DNA of 64,000 nucleotides from Streptomyces sp. SID12488 (GCF_010548275.1 NZ_JAAGLT010000001.1:496001-560000); one strand, 5' to 3'; shown: positions 37,865-46,799, counted from the first letter of the stretch. Notes: generated by a model not told the origin, from the letters alone. Program-made: numbers and translations.

Positions 37865-38560
37865 ATGCCCGGCACCAAGAGCACCGGCACGAAGACCAGA
37901 GGTCCCTACCGTCTGTTGCAGGAGAACTTCCGGCGCCCGGCGGGTGCGCCGGGCGCCCTGGTCGGGCATCTGATGACCGTGCAGCATCGAGGGCTCACCC
38001 GGTGGTCGGCGGAGCATCTGGACGTCCGCCGTACCCATCAGGTGCTCGACCTCGGCTGTGGCAGCGGGATGGCCGTGGAACTGCTCGCCCGGCAGGCCGG
38101 GTTGGGTTTCGTCGCGGGGCTCGACCACTCGCCCACCATGGTCCGCCAGGCCGTGCGACGCAACGCCGGCGCCATCGGGCGGGGCCAGGTCGCGATCCGG
38201 CAGGGTGATGTCGGGCAACTGCCTTACGAGGACGAGGCGTTCGACCGGATCAGCGCCATCGAGACCTTCTACTTCTGGCCGGACCCGCTGCGCGGGCTCG
38301 CCGAGGCGTACCGAGTCCTGAAGCCTGGCGGGCAGTTGGCCGTCACCCTGGAGATGAGCCGGGAGGCGTCGTCCGTACCGACGCTCACCCAGTTGCTCTT
38401 CGGGCGGCGCTTCAGCAAGCGGTCCGAGCGGGACGGGCTACGCATCCTGTCCGGCGCCGAACTCGTGGCGATGCTCGACGTCGCCGGTTTCAAGGACACC
38501 CGTTTCGTCGCCGAGCCCCGCCGTTCCCTCGGCTGGGTCTGCGCCCTCGGCAGCAAATGA
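37865..38560 (+). CDS. Class I SAM-dependent methyltransferase
   Basis: A 231-residue methyltransferase with motif I VLDLGCGSGMA (residues 60-70), motif II-like QGDVGQLPYEDEAFDRI, and EAYRVLKPGGQLAV, the pattern of UbiE/small-molecule methyltransferases. AGAGGGGAAG before ATG 37865 favours that start over GTG 37838. Its stop overlaps the P450 start (ATGA), so the two are coupled. Substrate unknown, presumably the cluster product. Confidence 0.87.
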   Translation: MPGTKSTGTKTRGPYRLLQENFRRPAGAPGALVGHLMTVQHRGLTRWSAEHLDVRRTHQVLDLGCGSGMAVELLARQAGLGFVAGLDHSPTMVRQAVRRNAGAIGRGQVAIRQGDVGQLPYEDEAFDRISAIETFYFWPDPLRGLAEAYRVLKPGGQLAVTLEMSREASSVPTLTQLLFGRRFSKRSERDGLRILSGAELVAMLDVAGFKDTRFVAEPRRSLGWVCALGSK

Positions 38561-39969
38561 GCAGCCCGGCGGACACGCGAGCCGCTCCCGAGGTGGCCGG
38601 ACTACCGGTCCTCGGTAGTGTGTTGGACTTCCGGCGGGACATCCTCGCCGCGATGCGCGTCGGCTGGCGGGAGGGCGGCGACCTCGTCCGATACCGGCTC
38701 GGCCCGGTGTCCGTGCACGGTGTGTCCAGCCCGGAACTGGCCGGCGAGGTGCTGACCGACAGTGCCGTCTACGGCAAACTCGGGCCCGACAACCCACTGC
38801 GCCTGGTGCTCGGCGAGGGGCTGCTGACCGGCGACGACCACGAGAGCTGGCGGACCAACCGGCGCATGATGCAGCCGATCTACAGCAAGCAGGCCCTCGC
38901 CTCGATGTTCCGGACGATGGCCGCCTCGGTCGAGGACCAGCTGACCCACATGGCGGCCACCTACCGCACCGGTGACGCCGTCGATCTGCACACCGAGCTG
39001 ATGCGGGTGACGCTGGACATCGTCAGCCGGTGCATGTTCAGCACCGACATCACCGAGGGTCTCGGCGAACTCGGCCCGGACGCGGTGGAGGTGGCGATCA
39101 ACTTCGCCTTCGACCGCCTCCAGAACCCCTTCAGCCCGCCCACCCACTGGCCGACCCCGCGCAACCGGCGTTTCCGTGAGGTCATGGACGGCATCGACGC
39201 CCTGATCTTCCGCATCATCCGCGAACGCCGGGCCGAGGCAGAGGAAGCGGCAGCGGCGGAACTCCCGTATGTCCGGCGCGGTGATCTGCTGGACATGCTG
39301 CTCGACGCCCGGGACGAGGACACCGGTGTGGGCATGCACGACCGTCAGTTGCGCGACGAGGTGATCACCACCTTCGCCGCCGGGCACGAGACGACCGCGG
39401 TCACCCTCAGCTGGACCTTCTACCTGCTCTCCCGCCACCGTGACGTCCTGGCGGCGGTGCAGCGCGAGGTCGACGACGCTCTCGGCGGACGCCTGCCCAC
39501 CGTCGACGACCTGCGCGCGATGCCGTACACGCTCCAGGTCTTCGAGGAGTCGCTGCGGATGTACCCGTCGGCGCCGATCGTGCCCCGACTGAGCCTGAAG
39601 GACACCGAGTTGGGCGGCCACCGGGTACCGGCGGGCTCCCGTGTCCTGGTCAACCTGCACAACATCCACCGCCATCCGGCGCACTGGCCCGACGCGGAAC
39701 GCTTCGACCCCGGCCGCTTCCGCAGCGGGGAGGGCGGGACGCCAGGGAAACGGCACCGGTTCGCCTACCTGCCCTTCGGCGCGGGGCCGCATCTCTGCGT
39801 CGGCAAGCACTTCGCGCTCATGGAGGCGCATCTCCTGCTCGCCGCGCTGCTGCAACGCTACGAGTTCCGGCACGTCCCGTCCCACCGGGTCGTCGACCAC
39901 GCCACGATCACCCTGCGGCCCCGCCACGGGATGGTGATGACCCTCCACGACCGTCGCCCACGCCGCTGA
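38557..39969 (+). CDS. Cytochrome P450
   Basis: A 470-residue P450. The I-helix AGHETTAVTLSW, K-helix EESLR, the HRHPAHWPDAERFDPGRF meander and the heme loop FGAGPHLCVGKHF (Cys ligand) are all intact. The overall style, with a long C-terminal half and a GHRVPAGSRVLVNLHNIH strand, resembles the CYP102/CYP4-like and terpene-oxidising bacterial P450s more than typical macrolide hydroxylases; this is a family impression only. No ferredoxin gene is adjacent. Coupled to the methyltransferase gene. Confidence 0.92.
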   Translation: MSSPADTRAAPEVAGLPVLGSVLDFRRDILAAMRVGWREGGDLVRYRLGPVSVHGVSSPELAGEVLTDSAVYGKLGPDNPLRLVLGEGLLTGDDHESWRTNRRMMQPIYSKQALASMFRTMAASVEDQLTHMAATYRTGDAVDLHTELMRVTLDIVSRCMFSTDITEGLGELGPDAVEVAINFAFDRLQNPFSPPTHWPTPRNRRFREVMDGIDALIFRIIRERRAEAEEAAAAELPYVRRGDLLDMLLDARDEDTGVGMHDRQLRDEVITTFAAGHETTAVTLSWTFYLLSRHRDVLAAVQREVDDALGGRLPTVDDLRAMPYTLQVFEESLRMYPSAPIVPRLSLKDTELGGHRVPAGSRVLVNLHNIHRHPAHWPDAERFDPGRFRSGEGGTPGKRHRFAYLPFGAGPHLCVGKHFALMEAHLLLAALLQRYEFRHVPSHRVVDHATITLRPRHGMVMTLHDRRPRR

Positions 39970-40025
39970 ACCGGCACCACCCGCCCGCTGAACTCCCGCC
40001 CACCACAACGGATTTGGAGCCACTG

Positions 40026-41042
40026 ATGGTGACGCGCCAGGACGATCCACACACCCTGCCGCTCAACACGGTCCAGTACGACCCGGCCCGGCCGCAGGGC
40101 CACTACGAGAGCTTCTACCAGCGCGGGAACCATCCGACGGAGCCGCGCGCCTTCTGGGTCCGCTACACCGTCTTCAGCCCGGCCGGGATGCCGGAGGCGG
40201 CCATCGGTGAGCTGTGGGCGGTGTACTTCGACGGGGTGACGGGCCGGCACGTGGTCGCCAAGGAGGAGTATCCGATCGCCGAGTGCGACTTCCCGCGCGG
40301 GGCGTTCGGCGCGCGGGTCGGCGACCGGGTCCTGGAACCGGGCCGCCTCAAGGGCGAGGCGACGGGCCCGAACGGCGCCATCGGCTGGGACCTGACGTAC
40401 GAGGGCACCGAACCGCCGCTGTTCCTGCTGCCGCCGAAGATGTACGCCGGCGGCTTCCCCAAGGCCAAGAGCCTGGTCGGGATGCCGCTGGCGCGGTTCG
40501 ACGCCTCCCTCACGGTCGACAGCGAGACGGTCGACGTGGACGGCTGGACAGGCAGCCAGAACCACAACTGGGGCAGCCGGCACACCGATTACTACGCCTT
40601 CGGTCAGGTCGCCGGGTTCGACGACGCGCCCGACAGCTTCCTGGAGATCGTCACCGCCCGCGCGAAGGTCGGCCCGGTCCGGACACCGATGGCGACCTTC
40701 CTCGTCCTGCGCCACGACAACCGCGAGTATCAACTCGTGTCGATGCGCAGGGCGTTGACTGCGAAGGCCCAATTCGGCTACTTCCACTGGGACTTCAGCA
40801 CGGGCGACGACACCGTGACCGTCAACGGGCGGTTCCTGGCGAAGCGGGAGCAGTTCGTCGGGCTCAACTACTACAACCCGCCCGGCGGCATCAAGCACTG
40901 CCTCAACACCAAGATCACCAGCTGTGAGCTGGAGGTCCACAACAAGGTCACCGGCAGGGTCGACCTGCTGCACACCGAGCACCGCGCCCTGATGGAGATC
41001 CTCACCGACGACCGCTCGCACGGCATCGAGATCCGCGCGTGA
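40026..41042 (+). CDS. AttH/CrtC-like (hydroxyneurosporene synthase-type) lipocalin-fold protein
   Basis: A 338-residue protein with the double-lipocalin layout of the AttH/CrtC superfamily: ESFYQRGNHPTEPRAFWVRY, ELWAVYFDG, then the central signature GWTGSQNHNWGSRHTDYYAFGQV and LVLRHDNREYQLVSM. The family contains carotenoid hydratases, tocopherol-cyclase-like proteins and Diels-Alderase-like enzymes, so it may hydrate, cyclise or bind a hydrophobic intermediate. GGAG precedes ATG 40026; a TTG 4 codons earlier is unlikely. Last gene of the operon, ended by a strong terminator. Confidence 0.72.
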   Translation: MVTRQDDPHTLPLNTVQYDPARPQGHYESFYQRGNHPTEPRAFWVRYTVFSPAGMPEAAIGELWAVYFDGVTGRHVVAKEEYPIAECDFPRGAFGARVGDRVLEPGRLKGEATGPNGAIGWDLTYEGTEPPLFLLPPKMYAGGFPKAKSLVGMPLARFDASLTVDSETVDVDGWTGSQNHNWGSRHTDYYAFGQVAGFDDAPDSFLEIVTARAKVGPVRTPMATFLVLRHDNREYQLVSMRRALTAKAQFGYFHWDFSTGDDTVTVNGRFLAKREQFVGLNYYNPPGGIKHCLNTKITSCELEVHNKVTGRVDLLHTEHRALMEILTDDRSHGIEIRA

Positions 41043-41069
41043 GGACACCCGGCCGCACCGGTGAACGCC

Positions 41070-41110
41070 GAGCCGTCCGTACCCGGTCCTCCACCGGGTA
41101 CGGACGGCTC
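41070..41110. terminator. Perfect 17-bp bidirectional hairpin terminator
   Basis: Arms 41070-41086 and 41094-41110 pair without mismatch around a 7-base loop, between the converging CrtC-like and epimerase genes. It defines the 3' limit of both operons. Confidence 0.85.
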
Positions 41111-41122
41111 TCGGCCGTGTCG

Positions 41123-41983
41123 TTACGCCGCGTGCTCCACGAACCGCGCCGCGGTCTCCGCGAGCACCTCGCGCCCGTCCCGGGCCCACAGCGCGTCGTT
41201 GAACAGTTCGACCTCGATGGGACCGGTGTAGCCGGCCGCCTCGACGTACGTCCGCCACTCCCGCATGTCGATCGAGCCGTCGCCGATCTGACCGCGGCCG
41301 TTGAGGACGCCCTCCGGCAACGGGGTGGTCCAGTCGGCTAGTTGGAAGCTGTGGATACGGCCACCGGCGCCGGCGCGGGCGATCTGCGCGGGCGCGTCGT
41401 CGTCCCACCAGATGTGGTACGTGTCCACCGTGACGCCGACCTGGTGGGCAGGGAAGCGTTCCGCGAGGTCGAGGGCCTGGGTGAGCGTCGAGACCACGCA
41501 ACGGTCGGCGGCGTACATGGGGTGGAGCGGCTCGATGGCCAGCCGTACGCCGTGCTTCTCGGCGTACGGGCCCAGCTCGGTGAGCGCGTCGGCGATGCGT
41601 TCCCGGGCGCCGTACAGGTCCTTCGAGCCGGCCGGCAGGCCGCCCGACACCAGGACCAGGGTGTCCGTGCCGAGCGTGGCCGCCTCGTCGATAGCCCTGC
41701 GGTTGTCGGCGAGGGCCTCCGCTCGTTCCGCCGGGTCGATCGCGGTGAAGAAGCCGCCCCGGCAGAGGGTGGTCACGGCGAGGCCCGCGTCGCGGAGCAG
41801 CTTCGCCGTGGCCTCGACGCCGTACTCCTGGACCGGTGCGCGCCACAGGCCCACCCCGGGGACGCCCAACTCCAGGCAGGCGTCGGCCAGTTCGGGCAGT
41901 GACAGTTGCTTCACCGTCATCTGGTTGATGCTGAAGCGCGAGAGATCCGCGGTACCCCTGCTCACTGGGCTCACTTGGCTCAC
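41123..41983 (-). CDS. Sugar phosphate isomerase/epimerase (TIM barrel)
   Basis: A 286-residue xylose-isomerase-like TIM barrel with family metal-ligand strands LVLVSGGLP, LAIEPLHPMYAADR, VGVTVDTYHIWW and IHSFQLADW, and the C-terminal GPIEVELFND. It is the last of three coupled genes for an unidentified sugar or cyclitol. GTG 41983 overlaps the upstream stop (GTGA). The first residues VSQVSPVS come from a GTGAGC repeat, so translation could also begin at one of the two further in-frame GTG codons. Confidence 0.82.
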   Translation of the reverse strand: MSQVSPVSRGTADLSRFSINQMTVKQLSLPELADACLELGVPGVGLWRAPVQEYGVEATAKLLRDAGLAVTTLCRGGFFTAIDPAERAEALADNRRAIDEAATLGTDTLVLVSGGLPAGSKDLYGARERIADALTELGPYAEKHGVRLAIEPLHPMYAADRCVVSTLTQALDLAERFPAHQVGVTVDTYHIWWDDDAPAQIARAGAGGRIHSFQLADWTTPLPEGVLNGRGQIGDGSIDMREWRTYVEAAGYTGPIEVELFNDALWARDGREVLAETAARFVEHAA

Positions 41984-43137
41984 TGGGCCACTCCGTACAG
42001 GGACAGCAGGTTCTTCATACGCTCCTCCGCCAGCTTCGGGTCCGGGAACAGGCCCAGTCCGTCGGCGAGTCGGTAGGCGCGCGCGAAGTGCGGGAGGGAG
42101 CGGGCCGACTGCAGCCCGCCGACCATGGTGAAGTGCGACTGGTGACCGGCCAGCCAGGCCAGGAACACCACGCCCGTCTTGTAGAAGCGGGTGGGCGTCT
42201 GGAAGAGATGGCGGGACAACTCGACCGTGGGGTCGAGCAGTTCACGGAAGCCCGCCGTGTCCCCGGTGTCGAGGACGTGTACCGCCTGCGCCGCCAACGG
42301 GCCCAGCGGGTCGAAGATGCCGAGGAGGGCGTGGCTGAAGCCCTGCTCGTCGCCCGCGATCAGTTCGGGGTAGTTGAAGTCGTCGCCCGTGTAGCAGCGC
42401 ACGCCCTGCGGGAGGCGGCGGCGGATGTCGATCTCGCGCTGGGCGTCGAGGAGGGACACCTTGATGCCGTCGACCTTGTCGGGGTGGGCGGCGATGACGT
42501 CCAGGAAGGTCTCGGTCGCCGCGTCGAGGTCGCTCGACCCCCAGTAGCCCTCGAGCGCCGGGTCGAACATCGGGCCCAGCCAGTGCAGGACCACCGGCTC
42601 GGCGGACTGGCGCAGCAGATGGCCGTAGATGTCGAGGTAGTCCTCGGGGCCCTTGGCCGCCGCCGCCAGGGCGCGGGACGCCATCAGGATCGTCCGGGCG
42701 CCCGCCTCCTCGACGAGGGCGAGCTGCTCCTCGTACGCCTTGCGGATGTCCGCCAGGGAGGCGCCGGGGGTGGTCAGTTGGTCGGTGCCGACGCCGCAGG
42801 CGATGAGACCGCCGACCGACCTGGCCTCGGCGGCCGACCGGCGGATCAGCTCCGCCGCGCCCGCCCAGTCGAGGCCCATGCCGCGCTGGGCGGTGTCCAT
42901 GGCCTCCGCGACGCCGAGGCCGTGGGACCACAGATGGCGGCGGAAGGCGAGGGTCGCGTCCCAGTCGACGGCGGCCGGGGAGTCCGGGGACACGTCCGCG
43001 TACGGGTCGGCGACGACGTGGGCCGCCGAGTAGACCGTACGGGAGGTGAAGGGGGTGCCGGCGGTGAGGGCGAGCGGGGTGGCACGCGGCTCGTACGCCC
43101 GCAACACCCCCGTAGCGTCCGGGAGTTGGATGGTCAC
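41980..43137 (-). CDS. DUF993 family protein, DapA-like aldolase
   Basis: A 385-residue TIM-barrel protein of the dihydrodipicolinate synthase/N-acetylneuraminate lyase superfamily (DUF993). VDGIKVSLLDAQREID supplies a plausible Schiff-base Lys, and VRCYTGDDFNYPELIAGDEQGFSHALLGIFD resembles the DapA strand carrying the carboxylate-binding loop. It probably cleaves a keto-acid sugar derivative. GTG 43137 overlaps the dehydrogenase stop, and its own stop overlaps the epimerase start. No substrate is known to me for this group. Confidence 0.8.
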   Translation of the reverse strand: MTIQLPDATGVLRAYEPRATPLALTAGTPFTSRTVYSAAHVVADPYADVSPDSPAAVDWDATLAFRRHLWSHGLGVAEAMDTAQRGMGLDWAGAAELIRRSAAEARSVGGLIACGVGTDQLTTPGASLADIRKAYEEQLALVEEAGARTILMASRALAAAAKGPEDYLDIYGHLLRQSAEPVVLHWLGPMFDPALEGYWGSSDLDAATETFLDVIAAHPDKVDGIKVSLLDAQREIDIRRRLPQGVRCYTGDDFNYPELIAGDEQGFSHALLGIFDPLGPLAAQAVHVLDTGDTAGFRELLDPTVELSRHLFQTPTRFYKTGVVFLAWLAGHQSHFTMVGGLQSARSLPHFARAYRLADGLGLFPDPKLAEERMKNLLSLYGVAQ

Positions 43138-44291
43138 AGCGAGATCTCCGGAACGTCGAGGCGGACGCCCTCCGCCGAGGACTTCAGGCCCAGTTCGGCG
43201 AGCTGGACGCCGCGGGCGCCGGCCAGCAGGTCCCACTGGTAGGGCGCGTCGGCGTAGACGTGCTTGAGGAACAGCTCCCACTGGGCCTTGAAGCCGTTGT
43301 CGAACTCGGCGTTGTCCGGGATCTCCTGCCACTGGTCGCGGAAGGAGTAGGTCGCCGGGATGTCCGGGTTCCAGACCGGCTTGGGAGTCGAACTACGGTG
43401 CTGGACACGGCAGTTGCGCAGACCGGCGACGGCGGACCCTTCCGTCCCGTCGACCTGGAACTCCACCAGCTCGTCGCGGTTGACGCGCACGGTCCAGGAG
43501 GAGTTGATCTGGGCGATGGCGCCGCCCTCGAGTTCGAAGATGCCGTAGGCGGCGTCGTCGGCCGTGGCGTCGTACGGCTTGTCGTTCTCGTCCCAGCGCT
43601 GCGGGATGTGGGTGGCGGTGAGTGCCTGGACGGACTTCACCCGGCCGAACAGCTCGTGCAGCACGTACTCCCAGTGCGGGAACATGTCGACAACGATGCC
43701 ACCGCCGTCCTCGGAGCGGTAGTTCCAGCTCGGGCGCTGGGCGCTCTGCCAGTCGCCCTCGAAGACCCAGTAGCCGAACTCGCCCCGGATGGAGAGGATG
43801 CGGCCGAAGAAGCCGCCGTCGATCAGGCGCTTGAGCTTCAGCAGGCCCGGGAGGAACAGCTTGTCCTGGACGACGCCGTGGCGCACACCGGCCGCGTTCG
43901 CCAGCCGGGCCAGCTCCAGGGCGCCGTCGAGACCGGTGGCGGTGGGCTTCTCCGTGTAGATGTGCTTGCCCGCAGCGATCGCCTTCCTGATCGACTCCTC
44001 GCGCGCGGAGGTGACCTGCGCGTCGAAGTAGATGTCGACGGTCGGGTCGGCGAGGACCTCGTCCACGTTCGTGGAGACGTTCTCCGGGTCCAGGCCGTGC
44101 TGCTCGGCGAGCGCCTTCAGCGCGTGCTCGCGACGGCCGACCAGGATCGGTTCCGGCCACAGCACGGTGCCGTCACCGAGGTCGAGACCGCCCTGCTCGC
44201 GCAGGGCGAGGATCGAGCGGACCAGGTGCTGGCGATAGCCCATGCGCCCGGTCACGCCGTTCATGGCGATACGCACCGTCTTGCGTGTCAC
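43134..44291 (-). CDS. Gfo/Idh/MocA-family oxidoreductase
   Basis: A 385-residue NAD(P)-dependent sugar or cyclitol dehydrogenase. The N-terminal Rossmann part starts VRIAMNGVTGRMGYRQH, with a GVTGRMG rather than GCGxxG turn. The signature EKPTATGLDGALELARLA contains the conserved EKP Lys, and the C-terminal half has EDGGGIVVDMFPHWEYVL with the catalytic Asp/His region. GTG 44291 has AAGGGAAA. First gene of a three-gene operon behind LacI-type operators and divergent from a lacI gene. Confidence 0.85.
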   Translation of the reverse strand: MTRKTVRIAMNGVTGRMGYRQHLVRSILALREQGGLDLGDGTVLWPEPILVGRREHALKALAEQHGLDPENVSTNVDEVLADPTVDIYFDAQVTSAREESIRKAIAAGKHIYTEKPTATGLDGALELARLANAAGVRHGVVQDKLFLPGLLKLKRLIDGGFFGRILSIRGEFGYWVFEGDWQSAQRPSWNYRSEDGGGIVVDMFPHWEYVLHELFGRVKSVQALTATHIPQRWDENDKPYDATADDAAYGIFELEGGAIAQINSSWTVRVNRDELVEFQVDGTEGSAVAGLRNCRVQHRSSTPKPVWNPDIPATYSFRDQWQEIPDNAEFDNGFKAQWELFLKHVYADAPYQWDLLAGARGVQLAELGLKSSAEGVRLDVPEISL

Positions 44292-44384
44292 GTCTTTCCC
44301 TTCGTAGGTGCCACAGGGGGCGGGGTACGCGGTGTACGCGCCGCGTACGCCCGGTGGAAGAGCAGCCCCCTGGCGGCCCTACTG

Positions 44385-44449
44385 GCAAGCGTTGCAGCAA
44401 GCGCTTTCTATCTAGGGAGAAGCTAGCCTCTGTGCAGCGGTCTGGACAA
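44385..44449 (-). promoter_or_regulatory. LacI-type operators and promoter of the dehydrogenase operon
   Basis: GCAAGCGTTGC (44385-44395) and GCAAGCGCTTTC (44397-44408, core palindrome AAGCGCTT) are adjacent sites of the LacI/CcpA style, 12 bases apart. On the minus strand a candidate -35 TTGTCC (44449-44444) and -10 TAGCTT (44425-44420), about 18 bases apart, put the start of transcription just before the operators. The divergent LacI protein is the obvious binder. Confidence 0.6.
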
Positions 44450-44626
44450 GAGCACAGAGGCGCCGAATTGTTCGAGGGGGCGAACGGCGAGGGCCAAAGG
44501 CCATAGGGTCTGCATCGGTATGGACCTGAAGACGCAAAATACGACAACTTACAGCGACGCGATAGACGACAAGTTGTTGGACGGCTTGTTGCCGGCCGGC
44601 AAGTCGCGCGACCGGAGGACAACGAG

Positions 44627-45673
44627 ATGACGGTGACCCTGGCGGACGTGGCGGCCCGCGCGCAGGTCTCGCCCGCGACGGTGTCGCGCGTACTGAACGG
44701 GAACTATCCCGTGGCCGCATCCACCCGTGAGCGGGTGCTGCGTGCCGTGGACGACCTGGACTACGTGCTCAACGGCCCCGCGAGCGCGCTCGCCGCGGCC
44801 ACGTCCGACCTGGTCGGGATTCTGGTCAACGACATCGCCGACCCCTTCTTCGGGATCATGGCGAGCGCGATCCAGTCGGAGGTCTCGGGCCCGGGCGGCC
44901 GTGCGGGCGGCGAACGGCTGGCGGTCGTGTGCAACACGGGCGGCTCTCCCGAGCGCGAGCTGACGTACCTCACCCTGCTGCAGCGGCAGCGCGCGGCTGC
45001 GGTCGTACTGACCGGCGGCGCGGTGGAGAACCCGCCGCACCTCGCGGCCGTCTCGGCGAAGCTGCGGCGACTCGCGGAAGCGGGGACGAGGGTGGTGCTG
45101 TGCGGGCGCCCGCCGGCGCCGGACACGTCGGCGATCGCACTGACCTTCGACAACCGCGGGGGCGGCCAGGAGCTGACCGAGCACCTGATCGGGCTCGGAC
45201 ACCGGCGGCTGGGGTACATCGCGGGGCCGGAGGAACGGACGACGACGCGGCACCGGCTGGAGGGGCACCGGGCGGCGCTGGCGGTCCACGGGATCGACGA
45301 GGACCCCCGGTGGACCGTCTACGGGCGGTACGACCGCCGGTCGGGGTACGAGGCCACGCTGGAGCTGCTGCGCCGGGACCCGTCACTGACGGCTGTCGTC
45401 GCCGCGAACGACTCCGTCGCGATCGGCGCGTGCGCGGCGCTGCGGGAGTCGGGGCGGCGGATCCCGGACGACGTGTCCGTGGCCGGGTTCGACGATCTGC
45501 CGTTCAGCGTGGACGCGTGGCCTTCGCTGACGACGGTGCGGTTGCCGCTGTCGGAGGCGGGGGCCCGGGCGGGGCGGATCGCGATGGGCCGCGAGGAGCC
45601 GCCGCCCGGGGGGATCGCAACGGTTCGGGGGGAGCTGATGGTTCGGGGGTCTTCGGGGGTGCCTCGGAAGTAG
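44627..45673 (+). CDS. LacI-family regulator of the dehydrogenase-DUF993-epimerase operon
   Basis: A 348-residue repressor: HTH TLADVAARAQVSPATVSRVLN, hinge LNGPASALAAATSD, then the sugar-binding core (LVGILVNDIADPFFGIM, VVAANDSVAIGA, GFDDLPFSVDAWPSLTTV). GGAGGACAACGAG precedes ATG 44627. Divergent placement and adjacent operators point to the three-gene operon as its target. Upstream, CAACTT and AAGTTG (about 44544-44575) form a looser inverted repeat that could serve autoregulation. Confidence 0.88.
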   Translation: MTVTLADVAARAQVSPATVSRVLNGNYPVAASTRERVLRAVDDLDYVLNGPASALAAATSDLVGILVNDIADPFFGIMASAIQSEVSGPGGRAGGERLAVVCNTGGSPERELTYLTLLQRQRAAAVVLTGGAVENPPHLAAVSAKLRRLAEAGTRVVLCGRPPAPDTSAIALTFDNRGGGQELTEHLIGLGHRRLGYIAGPEERTTTRHRLEGHRAALAVHGIDEDPRWTVYGRYDRRSGYEATLELLRRDPSLTAVVAANDSVAIGACAALRESGRRIPDDVSVAGFDDLPFSVDAWPSLTTVRLPLSEAGARAGRIAMGREEPPPGGIATVRGELMVRGSSGVPRK

Positions 45674-45718
45674 GGGGTGGGGGGTGGGGGGTGGGGGCGG
45701 TTTCTCGCCCCCACCCCC
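45672..45718. terminator. G-run / GC hairpin after the lacI gene
   Basis: Four runs of five or six G separated by single T (45673-45697) directly follow the stop codon and could form a G-quadruplex. GGGGGTGGGGGC (45687-45698) also pairs perfectly with GCCCCCACCCCC (45707-45718) around an 8-base loop. The two structures compete. Termination is likely but there is no U-run. Confidence 0.55.
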
Positions 45719-45911
45719 GCCCACACCTGCCCTGCCCCGCCCTCGGGGAGGCTCCGCTGCTGGATCCCCGCCGGAGTTGGGAGCAGCAGTAGTTGCCGGA
45801 GCCGCTCTCCGATAACGTACCGACCAGACGGTACGGCTGGGTGTGTCCCACGCGCCGTCGTGTGCTCGATGAACAGCAACGTTTCGTCCGCCACAGGTCG
45901 GAGAGCCCTTC

Positions 45912-46799
45912 ATGACACAGCACACGGACCGCGACAGTCTGGCCTTCGCACGCCAGACCTGGAGAACTCTTGAGCCCTACCACGGGGCTGTCTACTTCTC
46001 GCCCGAAGCCGCAGGCCAGTACGCGGAGTTGGGCGTGGACGCCAGGACGGGGTACTTCGCGTCCCGCTCCGCCGCGCTCGGCGCCGCTCCGACGGATCTG
46101 GTCATCGCCACGTTCTACAACTTCAATCCCCAAGTGGTGCGCCGATCCATACCCGCGGCATGGGAAGCCGCTACGCCCCAGCAGTTCGCCGCCGCCCGGC
46201 TCACCGCGATCGATACCACGCTTCGCCGCATCCTCGGCACGGACGTCACCTCACCGGCCATGGCCCGCGCGGCGGAATTGGCCCGTACCGCGGCTGAAGC
46301 GACCGTGAGCCATCCACAAGGGCGGCCTCTCTTCGCCGCGCACGCCGCACTGCTGTGGCCGAGCGCACCCCACCTCGTCCTCTGGCACGCGCAGACTCTG
46401 CTGCGGGAGTTCCGTGGCGACGGTCACGTGGCAGCACTACTGACTGCCGGACTGAGCGGGCTGGAGTCTCTCGTCACGCACGCCGCCACAGGCGAGTTCG
46501 ACGCAGCGGTACTGCGCGACTCAAGGGGATGGACGCCGGAGCAATGGGGACAGTCCGTGCAGAACCTGCGTGAGCGCGGATGGCTCCACGACGGACCCCA
46601 CCTGACCTTGACCGAGGACGGTACGCGGCGCAGGGCGGAGATCGAGTACACCACCGACAAGCTGGCCGCTCTCCCCTACCTCACGCTCGGCCCTGCCGCC
46701 TGCGCCGAACTTCGTTCGCTGGTGAGACCGTTCAGCCTTGCGATTGCCGAGGAGCTCCTGCCGTGGGCAGTCGACCGCCTCAGCGACGAGAGCGCATGA
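45912..46799 (+). CDS. SCO6745-family helix-turn-helix protein
   Basis: A 295-residue protein resembling the SCO6745 family, mostly helical with a C-terminal MarR-like winged helix. Landmarks are TLEPYHGAVYFSPEAAGQYAELGVD, GYFASRSAALG, TFYNFNPQVV, and GWTPEQWGQSVQNLRERGWL with LTLTEDGTRRRAEIE as the DNA-binding wing. Function is unknown; a regulator-like role is inferred from the fold. GGAGAG precedes ATG 45912. No operon partners. Confidence 0.75.
   Translation: MTQHTDRDSLAFARQTWRTLEPYHGAVYFSPEAAGQYAELGVDARTGYFASRSAALGAAPTDLVIATFYNFNPQVVRRSIPAAWEAATPQQFAAARLTAIDTTLRRILGTDVTSPAMARAAELARTAAEATVSHPQGRPLFAAHAALLWPSAPHLVLWHAQTLLREFRGDGHVAALLTAGLSGLESLVTHAATGEFDAAVLRDSRGWTPEQWGQSVQNLRERGWLHDGPHLTLTEDGTRRRAEIEYTTDKLAALPYLTLGPAACAELRSLVRPFSLAIAEELLPWAVDRLSDESA

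Noticed and set aside
34324..41042. Treating the orphan operon as an aromatic polyketide cluster because of the cyclase-like gene
   Set aside because: No ketosynthase, chain-length factor or acyl carrier protein is present in the window, and SRPBCC proteins have many other roles.
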